A stretch of 64,000 nucleotides of DNA from Acuticoccus sp. I52.16.1. Its GTDB lineage: Bacteria > Pseudomonadota > Alphaproteobacteria > Rhizobiales > Amorphaceae. The translations under genes were made by a program, and so were the position numbers. The stretch is taken from NCBI RefSeq assembly GCF_022865125.1, contig NZ_CP094828.1, positions 2,170,001 through 2,234,000 of the forward strand, in the 5' to 3' direction. This document shows, one piece after another, positions 37,071-46,293 of this stretch. Position 1 is the stretch's first letter. Every line of letters starts with the position of its first letter. Under the pieces are notes generated by a model. That model did no database searches. It saw nothing but the letters and a program-made list of their open reading frames with translations, and was not told the origin of the DNA.

Positions 37071-38069
37071 CTACTCCAGGCCCTGCGCCTGGAAGTAGGG
37101 GGTGACGGCCTCGATCGCCTCGGGGCTTGCGCTCTCCTTCCAGGTGACGAGCATCTTGCCGCCGATCGTCTTCATCTTCTCGATCAGCCAGTCGGGTGCC
37201 TGGCTCACGGTCATGCCGTTGTCGGCCAGGATGCCCTGCTGCTCCTTGTTGGTCGCTTCGGACATCTCCCAGCCCCGCTTCTCGGCGGCGACGGCGGCGT
37301 CGAGGACGACCTTCTGCGTGGCCTCGTCGAGGGCGTCGAACGCGGCGCTGGAGACGACGACGGCGTTCTTGGTGTAGATCGCGCCGGCGTCGGTGAAGTG
37401 GTCGGTGTTGTCCCAGGCCTGGATGTCGATGCCGGTCTGCGGGCTGGTGAACAGCGCCTCGATCAGGCCGGTGGAGAAGGCCTGCGGGATCTCGGCGAAC
37501 GGCAGGATCGTTGCCTGGAAGCCGAGGAGTTCACCCATCTCCTGCGTCGACGTCGAGTAGATGCGCAGCTTCACGCCCTCGAGGTCGCTCGCCTCCTCGA
37601 TCGGGAACTTCGTATAGAAGCCCTGGCCCGGCCACGGCGTATAGTAGAGCACCTTCATGCCCGCATCGCCGAACAGCTTGTCGAAGTAGGGCTTCTGCGC
37701 GTCCTTCAGGTCCCACGCCGTCGCGTAGGTCGGGGCGACGAAGGGCAGGCCGGCGAGGATGTACATCGGATCCTCGTTGCCATAGACGCCCAGGCGCAGT
37801 TCGCCGATGGGGATCTGGCCGGACTGGATCGCGCGCTTGATGGAATCGAGCTTGATGAGCGAGTCGTTCGGCTGCAGGTCGATGGTCAGCTCGCCGCCGC
37901 TCTTCTCCTCCACTTCCTCGATGAACATGCGGATGTTCTTGGTGTGGAAGTTGTCCTCCGGATACCCCGAGGCCATCAGCCAGGTGGTCGCGGCGCTGGC
38001 CGGTCCGGCGGCCGTCAGGGCAGCGAGGCCCAGCGCGGCTGCGATTTTGCGCGTTCCGCTCAGTTTCAT
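37071..38069 (-). CDS. dctP: TRAP transporter substrate-binding protein (DctP type)
   Basis: 332 aa. Residues 1-26 form a signal peptide (ends PASA); the mature periplasmic protein starts ATTWLMASGYPEDNFHTKN. The conserved arginine block GVKLRIYSTSTQEMGELLG (about residue 172) usually contacts the substrate carboxylate, so an organic acid is likely. Start at ATG 38069 with GAGGAGA upstream; a longer frame to 38174 has no signal peptide at its head. Confidence 0.92.
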   Translation of the reverse strand: MKLSGTRKIAAALGLAALTAAGPASAATTWLMASGYPEDNFHTKNIRMFIEEVEEKSGGELTIDLQPNDSLIKLDSIKRAIQSGQIPIGELRLGVYGNEDPMYILAGLPFVAPTYATAWDLKDAQKPYFDKLFGDAGMKVLYYTPWPGQGFYTKFPIEEASDLEGVKLRIYSTSTQEMGELLGFQATILPFAEIPQAFSTGLIEALFTSPQTGIDIQAWDNTDHFTDAGAIYTKNAVVVSSAAFDALDEATQKVVLDAAVAAEKRGWEMSEATNKEQQGILADNGMTVSQAPDWLIEKMKTIGGKMLVTWKESASPEAIEAVTPYFQAQGLE

Positions 38070-38381
38070 CGTGCTCTCCTCATTCGGTTTAGCGTCGCCC
38101 GGGGGCGGGATCACTCGGCACTCGTGCATTTGGCATGCCACTTTGGTCGTGGCCCGGCGTCGCGCCGAATTCACCTCTGCGGAGATTGACCGCGGCGATC
38201 AGCATCCGTCCAGAGAAACCGTCGAGATTCGCGGCTCTTCTGCGGCGGGCGCGCGGCGGATGCACGAATTGCATGCCAACGCTACGGGCAGAAACTGCAA
38301 CCCAGTGGTTGACGTCATGCGACAACTCATCGACTCCAGGACAAGGCCGATGATGCCGCGATATCGAGGGGGATTGGCACT
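38070..38381. promoter_or_regulatory. divergent control region between TRAP and sugar ABC operons
   Basis: 312 bp without a gene, holding promoters for both directions. TTTGGCATGCCA (38129-38140) and, inverted, TTGCATGCCAA (38269-38279) share the core GGCATGC. TGCACGA (38261-38267) and its complement TCGTGCA (38123-38129) sit beside them. The paired, inverted arrangement suggests two binding sites for one regulator, possibly GntR- or LacI-type; none is encoded next to it. Confidence 0.35.
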
Positions 38382-39659
38382 ATGCGACGGACGTCAGCTG
38401 TTGCGCTCGGTATCGCCTGGGCCGGCCTCGCGGGGGTCGCGACGCCACCGCATGCCGAAGCGGCGACCCTCTCCCTCGCATGCAGCGCCCTCGGCATCGA
38501 GCTGCGCCTGTGCACCGAGACGGCGAACCAGTGGGCCCGGGAAACCGGCCACACCGTCGAGATCGTCTCCACCCCGAACTCGGCGACCGAACGACTGGCG
38601 CTCTACCAGCAGATCCTCTCCGCCGGCGGCGACGACATCGACGTCTATCAGATCGACGTGATCTGGCCGGGGTTGCTGGGCGAGCACTTCGTCGACCTGC
38701 GGCCCAAGCTGCTGGGCTCGGAAAAGGCGCACTTCCCGGCGCTGATCGAGAGCAGCGTTGTCGACGGCGAGTTGAAGGCGATACCCTGGTTCGCCGATGC
38801 GGGGCTCCTCTACTATCGCGCCGACCTGCTGGAGAAATACGGCGCCGCGCCCCCCGCCACCTGGGCCGAGCTGACCGAGGTCGCCACCACCGTGATGGAT
38901 GGCGAGCGCGCCGCCGGGCAGGACGAGATGTGGGGCTACGTCTTCCAAGGCCGCGCCTACGAGGGGCTCACCTGCAACGCTCTGGAATGGGTCGACAGCT
39001 TCGGCGGCGGCACCTTCGTCGATGGGAACGGCGAGGTCACGGCCGACAACCCGCAGGCGGTGGCGGCGCTGGAGACGGCCGCGGGCTGGATCGGCACCAT
39101 CACGCCGACCGGGGTGCTGAACTACTCCGAGGAAGAGTCCCGCAGCCTGTTCCAGAGCGGCAACGCCGTTTTCATGCGCAACTGGCCCTATGCCTACGCA
39201 CTGGCCAACTCACCCGCCAGCATGGTGAACGGCCGGGTCGACGTGACGGCGCTGCCGCGGGGCGGGGCGGACGGCAGCCACACCGGCACCCTCGGCGGGC
39301 AGCTTCTGGCCGTGTCGCGCTATTCCCGGAACCCGGACATCGCGATCAACCTGGTGCGCTACCTCACCTCGCGCGTGGTGCAGCAGCGGCGCGCCACCGA
39401 GGGCGGCTTCATCCCGACGATCCCGGCACTCTACGAGGACGAGCAGGTGCGCGCGCGCCTGCCCTATCTGGACGCGATATACGAGACCTTTTCCGCCGCC
39501 GTCGCCCGGCCCTCGTCGCAGACGAAAGACAAGTACAATCGGGTCTCCAACGCCGTGTTCAACGCCGTCCACACGGTGCTGTCGGGCGAGATGGCGCCGG
39601 CTGAGGCGCTGTCGGAGCTGGACGGCGAGTTGAACCGGATCAAGCGCCGCGGCTGGTAG
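38382..39659 (+). CDS. sugar ABC transporter substrate-binding protein (trehalose/maltose type)
   Basis: 425 aa, SBP_bac_1 family. Residues 1-27 are a signal peptide ending HAEA. Blocks DDIDVYQIDVIWPGLLGEHF and AIPWFADAGLLYYRADLLEKYG match the ThuE/MalE-like binding proteins of rhizobia. It delivers a disaccharide or similar sugar to the permeases encoded at 39673 and 40623. The operon SBP-permease-permease-ATPase is complete within 4.2 kb. Trehalose/maltose is inferred from similarity only. Confidence 0.88.
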   Translation: MRRTSAVALGIAWAGLAGVATPPHAEAATLSLACSALGIELRLCTETANQWARETGHTVEIVSTPNSATERLALYQQILSAGGDDIDVYQIDVIWPGLLGEHFVDLRPKLLGSEKAHFPALIESSVVDGELKAIPWFADAGLLYYRADLLEKYGAAPPATWAELTEVATTVMDGERAAGQDEMWGYVFQGRAYEGLTCNALEWVDSFGGGTFVDGNGEVTADNPQAVAALETAAGWIGTITPTGVLNYSEEESRSLFQSGNAVFMRNWPYAYALANSPASMVNGRVDVTALPRGGADGSHTGTLGGQLLAVSRYSRNPDIAINLVRYLTSRVVQQRRATEGGFIPTIPALYEDEQVRARLPYLDAIYETFSAAVARPSSQTKDKYNRVSNAVFNAVHTVLSGEMAPAEALSELDGELNRIKRRGW

Positions 39660-39672
39660 GCCCGGCGCCTGG

Positions 39673-40626
39673 ATGCTGCCGCGCCCGGCCATCGGCCAAG
39701 CCCCTCGCCGCCCGGCCCGCCGCGGCGAGCTGACCCGCGCCAAGGTGCGCTCCGCCGCGCTGCTCCTGGCGCCGATGCTGGTGGTGCTCGCCGGCGTCGC
39801 GCTTTGGCCGTTGCTGCGAACAATGGCCTTTGCCTTCACCGACGCGACGCTCTCGTCGATGGACGAGGCGGCCTTCATCGGCCTGGAGAACTTCTACAAC
39901 CCCAGCTGGGGCGGTCTGCTCACGGATCCGACATGGTGGAACGCCGTGGGCAACACGGTGCGCTTCACGCTGATCTCGGTCAGTCTGGAGCTGGTGTTCG
40001 GCCTCGTCGTCGCGCTGACGCTCGACGTGCCTTTTCCCGGCCGGGGCGCGGTGCGGGCCATCGTGCTCATCCCGTGGGCGATCCCGACGATCGTCTCGGC
40101 GCAGATGTGGGCCTGGATGCTGAACGATCAGTTCGGCGTCATCAACGCGATGCTGATGGGCCTCGGTCTGATCGCCGCGCCCGTCGCCTGGACCGCCGAT
40201 CCCGACACCGCGATGCTCGCCGTCGTCATGGTGGACGTGTGGAAGGCGACGCCGTTCATGGCGCTCCTCATCCTCGCCGCGCTGCAGATGCTGCCGCGCG
40301 ACTGCTACGAGGCGGCGCGGGTCGACGGCATCTCCCCGGTGACGGTCTTCTTTCGCGTCACGCTGCCGCTGATCTACCCGGCGATCGCCGTGGCCGTGAT
40401 CTTCCGCGGGCTCGACGCGATGCGGGTGTTCGACCTCATCTACGTCCTCACCTCCAACGCCGAGGGCACGATGTCGATGTCGGTCTATGCGCGCCAGCAA
40501 CTGGTCGACTTCCAGGACGTCGGCTACGGGTCCGCGGCGGCGACGCTGCTCTTCTTCATCATCGCGCTGCTCACCATCGCCTACATCGTCGTGGGCCGCG
40601 TCGACCTTTCGGGAGAGCGGGCGTGA
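39673..40626 (+). CDS. sugar ABC transporter permease (MalF/ThuF type)
   Basis: 317 aa with six hydrophobic segments. The EAA loop that contacts the ATPase is clear: YEAARVDGISPVTVFFRVTL (about residue 215). N-terminal PMLVVLAGVALWPLLRTM is typical. It starts 13 bp after the binding protein gene and overlaps the second permease by 4 nt (GTGA). Confidence 0.92.
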   Translation: MLPRPAIGQAPRRPARRGELTRAKVRSAALLLAPMLVVLAGVALWPLLRTMAFAFTDATLSSMDEAAFIGLENFYNPSWGGLLTDPTWWNAVGNTVRFTLISVSLELVFGLVVALTLDVPFPGRGAVRAIVLIPWAIPTIVSAQMWAWMLNDQFGVINAMLMGLGLIAAPVAWTADPDTAMLAVVMVDVWKATPFMALLILAALQMLPRDCYEAARVDGISPVTVFFRVTLPLIYPAIAVAVIFRGLDAMRVFDLIYVLTSNAEGTMSMSVYARQQLVDFQDVGYGSAAATLLFFIIALLTIAYIVVGRVDLSGERA

Positions 40627-41453
40627 AGGGGTGGCGTCTGTCCGGCAAGGTCGCCTTCGCGGCGCTGGTCGGGCTCATCGTGGCGGTGTCGCTCTTTCCC
40701 TTCTACTACGCCGTGGTGTCGAGCTTCACGCCGCCGTCGCAGCTCTTCGCGGTGCACGTGCTGCCGCAGGCGACGCTCGAAAACTACCGCGCCGTGTTCC
40801 GCGACCAACCGTTCGGCCGCAACATCCTCAACTCGGTCGTGGTGGCGGGGGCGGTAGTCGCCATCTCGCTGGCGCTCGGCGTGACGGCGGCGTTCGCCCT
40901 GGCGCGCATCCGGTTCCGGGGGCGCGGGCTGCTGCTCATGACCATCCTCGCCGTGTCGATGTTTCCGCAGGTGGCGGTGCTATCGGGCATGTTCGAGCTG
41001 GTGCGCTGGCTGGGGCTCTACAACGCGCTCGGCAGCCTCGTTCTCGCCAACCTCATCCTCACGCTACCCTTCACCGTGTGGGTCCTGACGACCTTCATGC
41101 GCCAGCTTCCGACCGAGCTGGAGGAGGCCGCCTACGTCGACGGGGCGACGCCGCTGGAGGTCATCGTGCGGATCTTCCTGCCGCTCCTGTGGCCGGCGAT
41201 GGTGACGACGGGGCTCCTCTCCTTCATCGTCGCGTGGAACGAGTTCCTGTTCGCGCTCACCTTCACCCTCTCCAACGACGTGCGAACGGTGCCCGTCGCC
41301 ATCGCGCTGCTGAGCGGCAGCAGCGCCTACGAGTTGCCGTGGGGGAGCATCATGGCCGCGTCGGTGATCGTCACGGTGCCGCTGATCGCCCTCGTCCTGG
41401 TGTTCCAGCGCAAGATCGTCGGCGGGTTGGCCGCCGGGGCGGTGAAGGGATGA
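40623..41453 (+). CDS. sugar ABC transporter permease (MalG/ThuG type)
   Basis: 276 aa with six hydrophobic segments. EAA loop: EEAAYVDGATPLEVIVRIFL (about residue 164), then WPAMVTTGLLSFIVAWNEF, the MalG hallmark. The GTG start at 40623 lies in the 4-nt overlap with the preceding permease. Confidence 0.92.
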   Translation: MKGWRLSGKVAFAALVGLIVAVSLFPFYYAVVSSFTPPSQLFAVHVLPQATLENYRAVFRDQPFGRNILNSVVVAGAVVAISLALGVTAAFALARIRFRGRGLLLMTILAVSMFPQVAVLSGMFELVRWLGLYNALGSLVLANLILTLPFTVWVLTTFMRQLPTELEEAAYVDGATPLEVIVRIFLPLLWPAMVTTGLLSFIVAWNEFLFALTFTLSNDVRTVPVAIALLSGSSAYELPWGSIMAASVIVTVPLIALVLVFQRKIVGGLAAGAVKG

Positions 41454-41472
41454 GCCGCTTGGAGGACGCGCG

Positions 41473-42552
41473 ATGGTGACGCTGGCGCTGCGCGGCATCT
41501 GCAAGGCGTACCGCGACGTCGAGGTGCTGCACGACATCGACCTCGACATCGCGGACGGCGAGTTCGTAGTCTTCGTCGGCCCCTCGGGCTGCGGCAAGTC
41601 CACCCTCCTGCGCCTGATCGCCGGGCTCGACGATGCGACCGACGGCGACATCCTGATCGACGGTGCACGGGTGAACGCCTTGCCGCCGGTGCAGCGCGGT
41701 GTCGCGATGGTGTTCCAGACCTACGCACTCTACCCGCACATGACGGTGTTCAAGAACATGGCGTTCGGTCTGCGCCGGTCGGGGCTGGGTCGCGCGGGCG
41801 TGCGGCGGCGGGTCGAGGAGGCGGCCGAGGCGCTGGAGCTGACACCGCTCTTGGGGCGCCTGCCGCGTGAACTCTCCGGCGGGCAGCGCCAGCGCGTCGC
41901 CATCGGCCGGGCGATCGTGCGCGACCCCGAGCTCTTCCTGCTCGACGAGCCGCTCTCCAACCTCGACGCCGGACTGCGGGCCCAGACCCGGCTGGAGATC
42001 CAGCGGCTGCACCGGCGTCTCGACGCGACGATGATCTATGTCACCCACGATCAGGTGGAGGCGATGACCCTGGCCGATCGCATCGTCGTCCTCAACCGTG
42101 GGCGGGTCGAACAGGCCGGCGCCCCGCTCGATCTCTACCGCCGTCCGGCCAATCTCTTCGTCGCCACCTTCCTCGGCGCCCCGACGATGAACCTGCGCGC
42201 GATGGCGGTGGTCGAGGCCGCGCCGGGCAGCGTCCGCCTCACGGGTGAGGGCGTCACCCTCACGCTGCCGCGGCGCGTCGATGCCGCCGCCGGCGAGATG
42301 CTGACCGTCGGAATCCGGCCGGAAGACATCGCCGTCGTCGCCCCCGGCGAGGGACCGTTCCAGGGCACCGTGGAACTGATCGAGGCGCTCGGCGAAAGCC
42401 ACCTCGTCCACGTGCGCGAGGCGGGCGGCGCGGTCACGGTGGTGCGCGTCGCCGGCGACCCCGTGCGGCGCGAAGGAGAGGTGATCTGTTTGCGTGCAGA
42501 CGATGCGAAGGTGCACCTCTTTGCGGCAGACGGGGTCACACTCGCGCCATAA
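41473..42552 (+). CDS. sugar ABC transporter ATPase (MalK/UgpC type)
   Basis: 359 aa. Walker A GPSGCGKST (about residue 36), signature LSGGQRQRVAIGRAI (about 134), Walker B LFLLDEPLSNLD and switch histidine ITHD equivalent (YVTHDQVEAM). Residues 235-359 form the MalK-type regulatory OB domain, containing VGIRPEDI. It energises import through the two permeases upstream. Confidence 0.94.
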   Translation: MVTLALRGICKAYRDVEVLHDIDLDIADGEFVVFVGPSGCGKSTLLRLIAGLDDATDGDILIDGARVNALPPVQRGVAMVFQTYALYPHMTVFKNMAFGLRRSGLGRAGVRRRVEEAAEALELTPLLGRLPRELSGGQRQRVAIGRAIVRDPELFLLDEPLSNLDAGLRAQTRLEIQRLHRRLDATMIYVTHDQVEAMTLADRIVVLNRGRVEQAGAPLDLYRRPANLFVATFLGAPTMNLRAMAVVEAAPGSVRLTGEGVTLTLPRRVDAAAGEMLTVGIRPEDIAVVAPGEGPFQGTVELIEALGESHLVHVREAGGAVTVVRVAGDPVRREGEVICLRADDAKVHLFAADGVTLAP

Positions 42553-42562
42553 GGGTTGATGG

Positions 42563-42586
42563 GCCGACGAAAGCGCGAGAGTCGGC
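42563..42586 (+). terminator. candidate terminator of the sugar ABC operon
   Basis: GCCGAC (42563-42568) pairs with GTCGGC (42581-42586); a T-rich stretch (GTTTAATGTTTA) follows. It begins 11 bp after the ATPase stop. Confidence 0.5.
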
Positions 42587-42762
42587 GGGTGTTTAATGTT
42601 TAGACGCGTTGCCTAGCGATTCTGTTAAAATTTGTGCACCCTGCCCCCCTCCTGACCATTCGTGATCAAAACGAAAGCGGATAAGAATCGCGTGAACGAG
42701 CGCTGATGTCTCACGGCGCTGAGGCAGCCGCTTGGAATCGACTTCAATCGAACGGGGAGCCT

Positions 42763-44355
42763 ATGTCGTCTTTCAAGACTATGCTGGCCGCTGTCGGCGT
42801 TGCCGTCGGCCTGGTGGCGACACCTGTCGTCGCTCAGGAGAGCGGCGGAACCATGGTGATGGTCGTCCAGCCGGAGCCGCCCAACCTCGCCCCCTACCTG
42901 TCGACCTCCGGCCCGATCGGCCAGGTCGCGGCGAAGGTCTATGAGGGCCTGATCACGGTCGGGGACGATTTCGAGATCGAGCCCGGCCTCGCCAAGTCCT
43001 GGGAGGTCAGCGAAGACGGCCTCACCATCACCTTCCATCTCCAGGAAGGCGTCACCTGGCACGACGGTGAGCCGTTCACCTCGGCCGACGTGCAGTTCGG
43101 CATCATGGACGTCCTGCGCGAGATCCACCCGCGCGGCGGTTCGACGCTGAACGTCGTCGAGTCGGTCGACACGCCGGACGAGATGACCGCGGTCTTCCAC
43201 CTCTCCGAGCCGGCGCCCTACCTTCTGGTCTCGCTGAACGGCTACGAGAGCCCGATCGTCGCCAAGCACATCTTCGAGGGTGGCGACCCGCGCGAGAACG
43301 AGACGGCCAACAAGCCGATCGGCACCGGCCCGTTCAAGTTCACCGAGTGGCGCAAGGGCCAGTACGTCCGCCTCGACAAGAACGAGGACTACTGGCAGGA
43401 GGGCAAGCCCTACCTCGACCGCCTCGTGGTGCGCTTCATCGGTGACGCGGCCACCCGCACCGCCGCGATGGAGAGCGAAGAGATCCAGTACGCCGCGTTC
43501 GGCGCCGTGCCCTACTTCGACGTCGAGCGGATGGAGGCGCTGCCCTACATCAGCGTGACGACGAACGGCTACGGCTACATCGCGCCGCTGATGCAGATCC
43601 AGTTCAACACCGCCGCGAAGCCCTTCGACGATCCGAAGGTGCGGCAGGCGATCTCGTACGCGCTGGACCGTCAGTTCATCATCGACAACATCTGGTTCGG
43701 CTTCGGTAAGCCCGCCACCGGCCCGATCTCCTCTCTCTTCGAGCCCACCGGCCTCTACACCGACGACGTCATCGACTTCACGGTCGACGACCGCATGGAA
43801 AAGGCGGCCGCGTTGCTCGACGAGGCTGGCTACCCGGCCGACGGCGGCCCGCGCTTCTCCGTGACCTTCGACTCCATCCCCTATGGCGAGGAGTGGAACC
43901 GTCTCGGCGAGTACGTGAAGCAGGCACTCGGCGAGCTCGACATCGAGGTCGACCTGCGGGTCGAGGACGTGCCCACCTGGCTGAAGCGCCTCTACACCGA
44001 CTACGACTACGAGTTCTCGTCCAACTTCCTGTACGGTCTGCCGGACCCGGTTCTCGGCGTGCATCGCCAGTTCCACTCCAACCAGATCCGCCAGGGTACG
44101 GTGTTCGTGAACGCCATGGGCTGGTCGACCCCGGAGACCGACGAGCTGATGGACAAGGCGTCCGTCGAGTCCGACCCCGCCAAGCGCGCCGAGCTCTACG
44201 CCGAGTTCCAGAAGCTGATCGTCGAGGCTTCGCCGATCGCCTTCATGCACGAGATGGAGTTCGTCACGGTCTACAACAGCAAGCTGCACGGCCCGGGCGA
44301 AACCGGCCCGCTCGGCGTCTACACCAGCTTCGTCGACTTCTGGCTGGAGCAGTAA
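42763..44355 (+). CDS. peptide-type ABC transporter substrate-binding protein (SBP_bac_5)
   Basis: 530 aa. Residues 1-25 are a signal peptide (ends VVAQ). Family blocks: VYEGLITVGDDFEIEPGLAK, WHDGEPFTSADVQF and GTGPFKFTEWRKGQYVRLDK. This family binds oligopeptides, opines, amides and other nitrogenous compounds. The ATG at 42763 has a GGGGAG ribosome site; the longer in-frame version lacks a signal peptide at its head. First gene of a seven-gene run that ends in an amidase, hinting that the ligand is an amide. Confidence 0.92.
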   Translation: MSSFKTMLAAVGVAVGLVATPVVAQESGGTMVMVVQPEPPNLAPYLSTSGPIGQVAAKVYEGLITVGDDFEIEPGLAKSWEVSEDGLTITFHLQEGVTWHDGEPFTSADVQFGIMDVLREIHPRGGSTLNVVESVDTPDEMTAVFHLSEPAPYLLVSLNGYESPIVAKHIFEGGDPRENETANKPIGTGPFKFTEWRKGQYVRLDKNEDYWQEGKPYLDRLVVRFIGDAATRTAAMESEEIQYAAFGAVPYFDVERMEALPYISVTTNGYGYIAPLMQIQFNTAAKPFDDPKVRQAISYALDRQFIIDNIWFGFGKPATGPISSLFEPTGLYTDDVIDFTVDDRMEKAAALLDEAGYPADGGPRFSVTFDSIPYGEEWNRLGEYVKQALGELDIEVDLRVEDVPTWLKRLYTDYDYEFSSNFLYGLPDPVLGVHRQFHSNQIRQGTVFVNAMGWSTPETDELMDKASVESDPAKRAELYAEFQKLIVEASPIAFMHEMEFVTVYNSKLHGPGETGPLGVYTSFVDFWLEQ

Positions 44356-44363
44356 CAGCGTTG

Positions 44364-44395
44364 GATTGGCCGCCGGCTTGCACCGGCGGCCAATC
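44364..44395 (+). repeat. perfect 13-bp stem-loop between binding-protein and permease genes
   Basis: GATTGGCCGCCGG (44364-44376), loop CTTGCA, then CCGGCGGCCAATC (44383-44395). No T-run follows. Stems in this position commonly protect the upstream mRNA and attenuate read-through, giving more binding protein than permease. Confidence 0.75.
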
Positions 44396-44437
44396 GTGTC
44401 CGGCGCACTTCGCGCCCTACAAAAAATCGGAGGGCTG

Positions 44438-45418
44438 ATGCCCAACGCACGACTGCGCTACGTCGCGCGCCGGATCGTCCAGGCGATCCCGATTCTCCTG
44501 GCGATCATCATTCTCAATTTCTGTCTGCTGAAGCTCGCCCCCGGCGATGCGGTCGACGTTCTGGCCGGTGAGGCCGGGTCCGCGACGCCCGAATACATGG
44601 AGCAGCTTCGCGCCAAATTCGGCCTCGACCAGCCACTGCCCATCCAGCTCGCCAACTATATCGGCCGCGTGGCCGTCGGCGACCTCGGCTATTCCTTCCG
44701 GCACGAGATGCCCGTTTGGGAGCTCATCCTCCAGCGGCTCGGCCCCACCATGATCCTCATGGTGACGACGATCGTCCTGTCGGTCGGTGTCGGCGCCATC
44801 CTCGGCCTGCTCGCCGCGGTCAATCTCAACACCTGGCGCGACAGCCTCATCTCCGTGCTGGCGCTCGTCAGCTACGCGACGCCGCTCTTCTGGGTCGGCT
44901 TGATGCTGATCGTCGTCTTTTCCATCAACCTCGGCTGGTTCCCGACCTCCGGGATGGAAAACTTCGCTGAGTTCAATGAGGGCTGGGACCGCGTGTGGGA
45001 CATCGCGCACCACCTGGTGCTGCCGGCCGTCACGCTCTCGCTCTTCTACCTGGCGCTCTACACGCGCCTCATGCGCGCCTCGATGCTCGAGCAGTCGGGG
45101 ATGGACTACGTCACCACCGCCCGCGCCAAAGGCGTCAAGGAAAGCCGCATCACCTTCCGCCACGTTCTGCGCAACGCGCTCCTGCCGGTCGTCACCATGG
45201 CGGGCGTGCAGGTCTCGGCCATCATCGGCGGCTCGGTGATCGTGGAGACGGTGTTCGGGTGGCCCGGTCTCGGCCAGCTCGCCTACGAGTCCCTCTTCGC
45301 GCGCGACCTCAACCTTCTTCTCGGCATCTTCCTGCTCTCTGCCGTGATCGTCCTGGTGGTGAACCTTTTGGTCGACATCCTCTACACGTTCCTCGATCCG
45401 CGGATTGAGCTGTCGTGA
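44438..45418 (+). CDS. peptide-type ABC transporter permease (DppB type)
   Basis: 326 aa, six hydrophobic segments. N-terminal RRIVQAIPILLAIIILNFCL and PGDAVDVLAG are typical of DppB; the EAA loop is TARAKGVKESRITFRHVLRN (about residue 228). ATG at 44438 has CGGAGGG upstream. It ends in a 4-nt overlap with the next permease gene. Confidence 0.93.
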   Translation: MPNARLRYVARRIVQAIPILLAIIILNFCLLKLAPGDAVDVLAGEAGSATPEYMEQLRAKFGLDQPLPIQLANYIGRVAVGDLGYSFRHEMPVWELILQRLGPTMILMVTTIVLSVGVGAILGLLAAVNLNTWRDSLISVLALVSYATPLFWVGLMLIVVFSINLGWFPTSGMENFAEFNEGWDRVWDIAHHLVLPAVTLSLFYLALYTRLMRASMLEQSGMDYVTTARAKGVKESRITFRHVLRNALLPVVTMAGVQVSAIIGGSVIVETVFGWPGLGQLAYESLFARDLNLLLGIFLLSAVIVLVVNLLVDILYTFLDPRIELS

Positions 45419-46293
45419 CGGACGCGGCAACCGCAACCCTCACCGCGCCCCCGCAACGCTTCGCGTTCTGGCGGCGCTTCGCCCGGAACAAGTCGGCCGT
45501 CGTCGGCCTCGTGTTCCTGATCCTCGTCCTGCTGATGGCGGCGCTGGCGCCGATTCTCTACCCTGCGGACCCGTTCTCGCTGGCCGGCCGGCCGATGCTG
45601 CCGCCGCTGTCCGAGGGCTTCCCGCTCGGCACCGACACGCTCGGCCGCGACATCGCCGCCGCCATCGCCCACGGTGCGCGCACGTCGCTGATGATCGGCG
45701 TCATCGCGACGCTGGTGGCGGTCGCGCTCGGCACCCTGATGGGGGGCCTCGCCGGCTACTACGGCGGCTGGATCGACGATATCCTGATGCGCATCACGGA
45801 GGTCTTTCAGACCATCCCGTCGTTCATCTTCGCGATCCTGCTCGTCGCGATCCTGACCCCGTCGATCGAGAACGTGGTGATCGCCATCGCGGTGGTCTCC
45901 TGGCCGCCGTTGGCCCGCCTGGTGCGGGGCGAGTTCATCTCGCTGCGCAACCGCGAGTTCGTGCAGGCCAACGTGCTGATGGGCATGCCCGACTGGAAGA
46001 TCATCGTCGTGCAGATCCTGCCCAACGCGATCTCGCCGATCATCGTCGCCGGCTCGCTCCTGGTCGCCACCGCGATCCTGATCGAGAGCGCGCTCGCCTT
46101 CCTCGGCCTCGGCGATCCCAACGTGATGAGCTGGGGCTTCGAGGTCGGCGCCGGCCGTACCGTGCTGCGCCGCGCGTGGTGGATCTGCACCTTCCCCGGC
46201 ATCGCCATCCTGTTGACGGTTCTCGCCATCAACCTCGTCGGCGAGGGTCTCAACGATGCCCTGAACCCGCGGCTGAGGGAGCGTTCGTCATGA
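45415..46293 (+). CDS. peptide-type ABC transporter permease (DppC type)
   Basis: 292 aa. N-terminal FWRRFARNKSAVVGLVFL and GTDTLGRDIAAAIAHGARTS are DppC landmarks, and the EAA loop region follows FVQANVLMGMPDWKIIVVQI. GTG start at 45415, overlapping both neighbours by 4 nt. Confidence 0.93.
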   Translation: MTDAATATLTAPPQRFAFWRRFARNKSAVVGLVFLILVLLMAALAPILYPADPFSLAGRPMLPPLSEGFPLGTDTLGRDIAAAIAHGARTSLMIGVIATLVAVALGTLMGGLAGYYGGWIDDILMRITEVFQTIPSFIFAILLVAILTPSIENVVIAIAVVSWPPLARLVRGEFISLRNREFVQANVLMGMPDWKIIVVQILPNAISPIIVAGSLLVATAILIESALAFLGLGDPNVMSWGFEVGAGRTVLRRAWWICTFPGIAILLTVLAINLVGEGLNDALNPRLRERSS

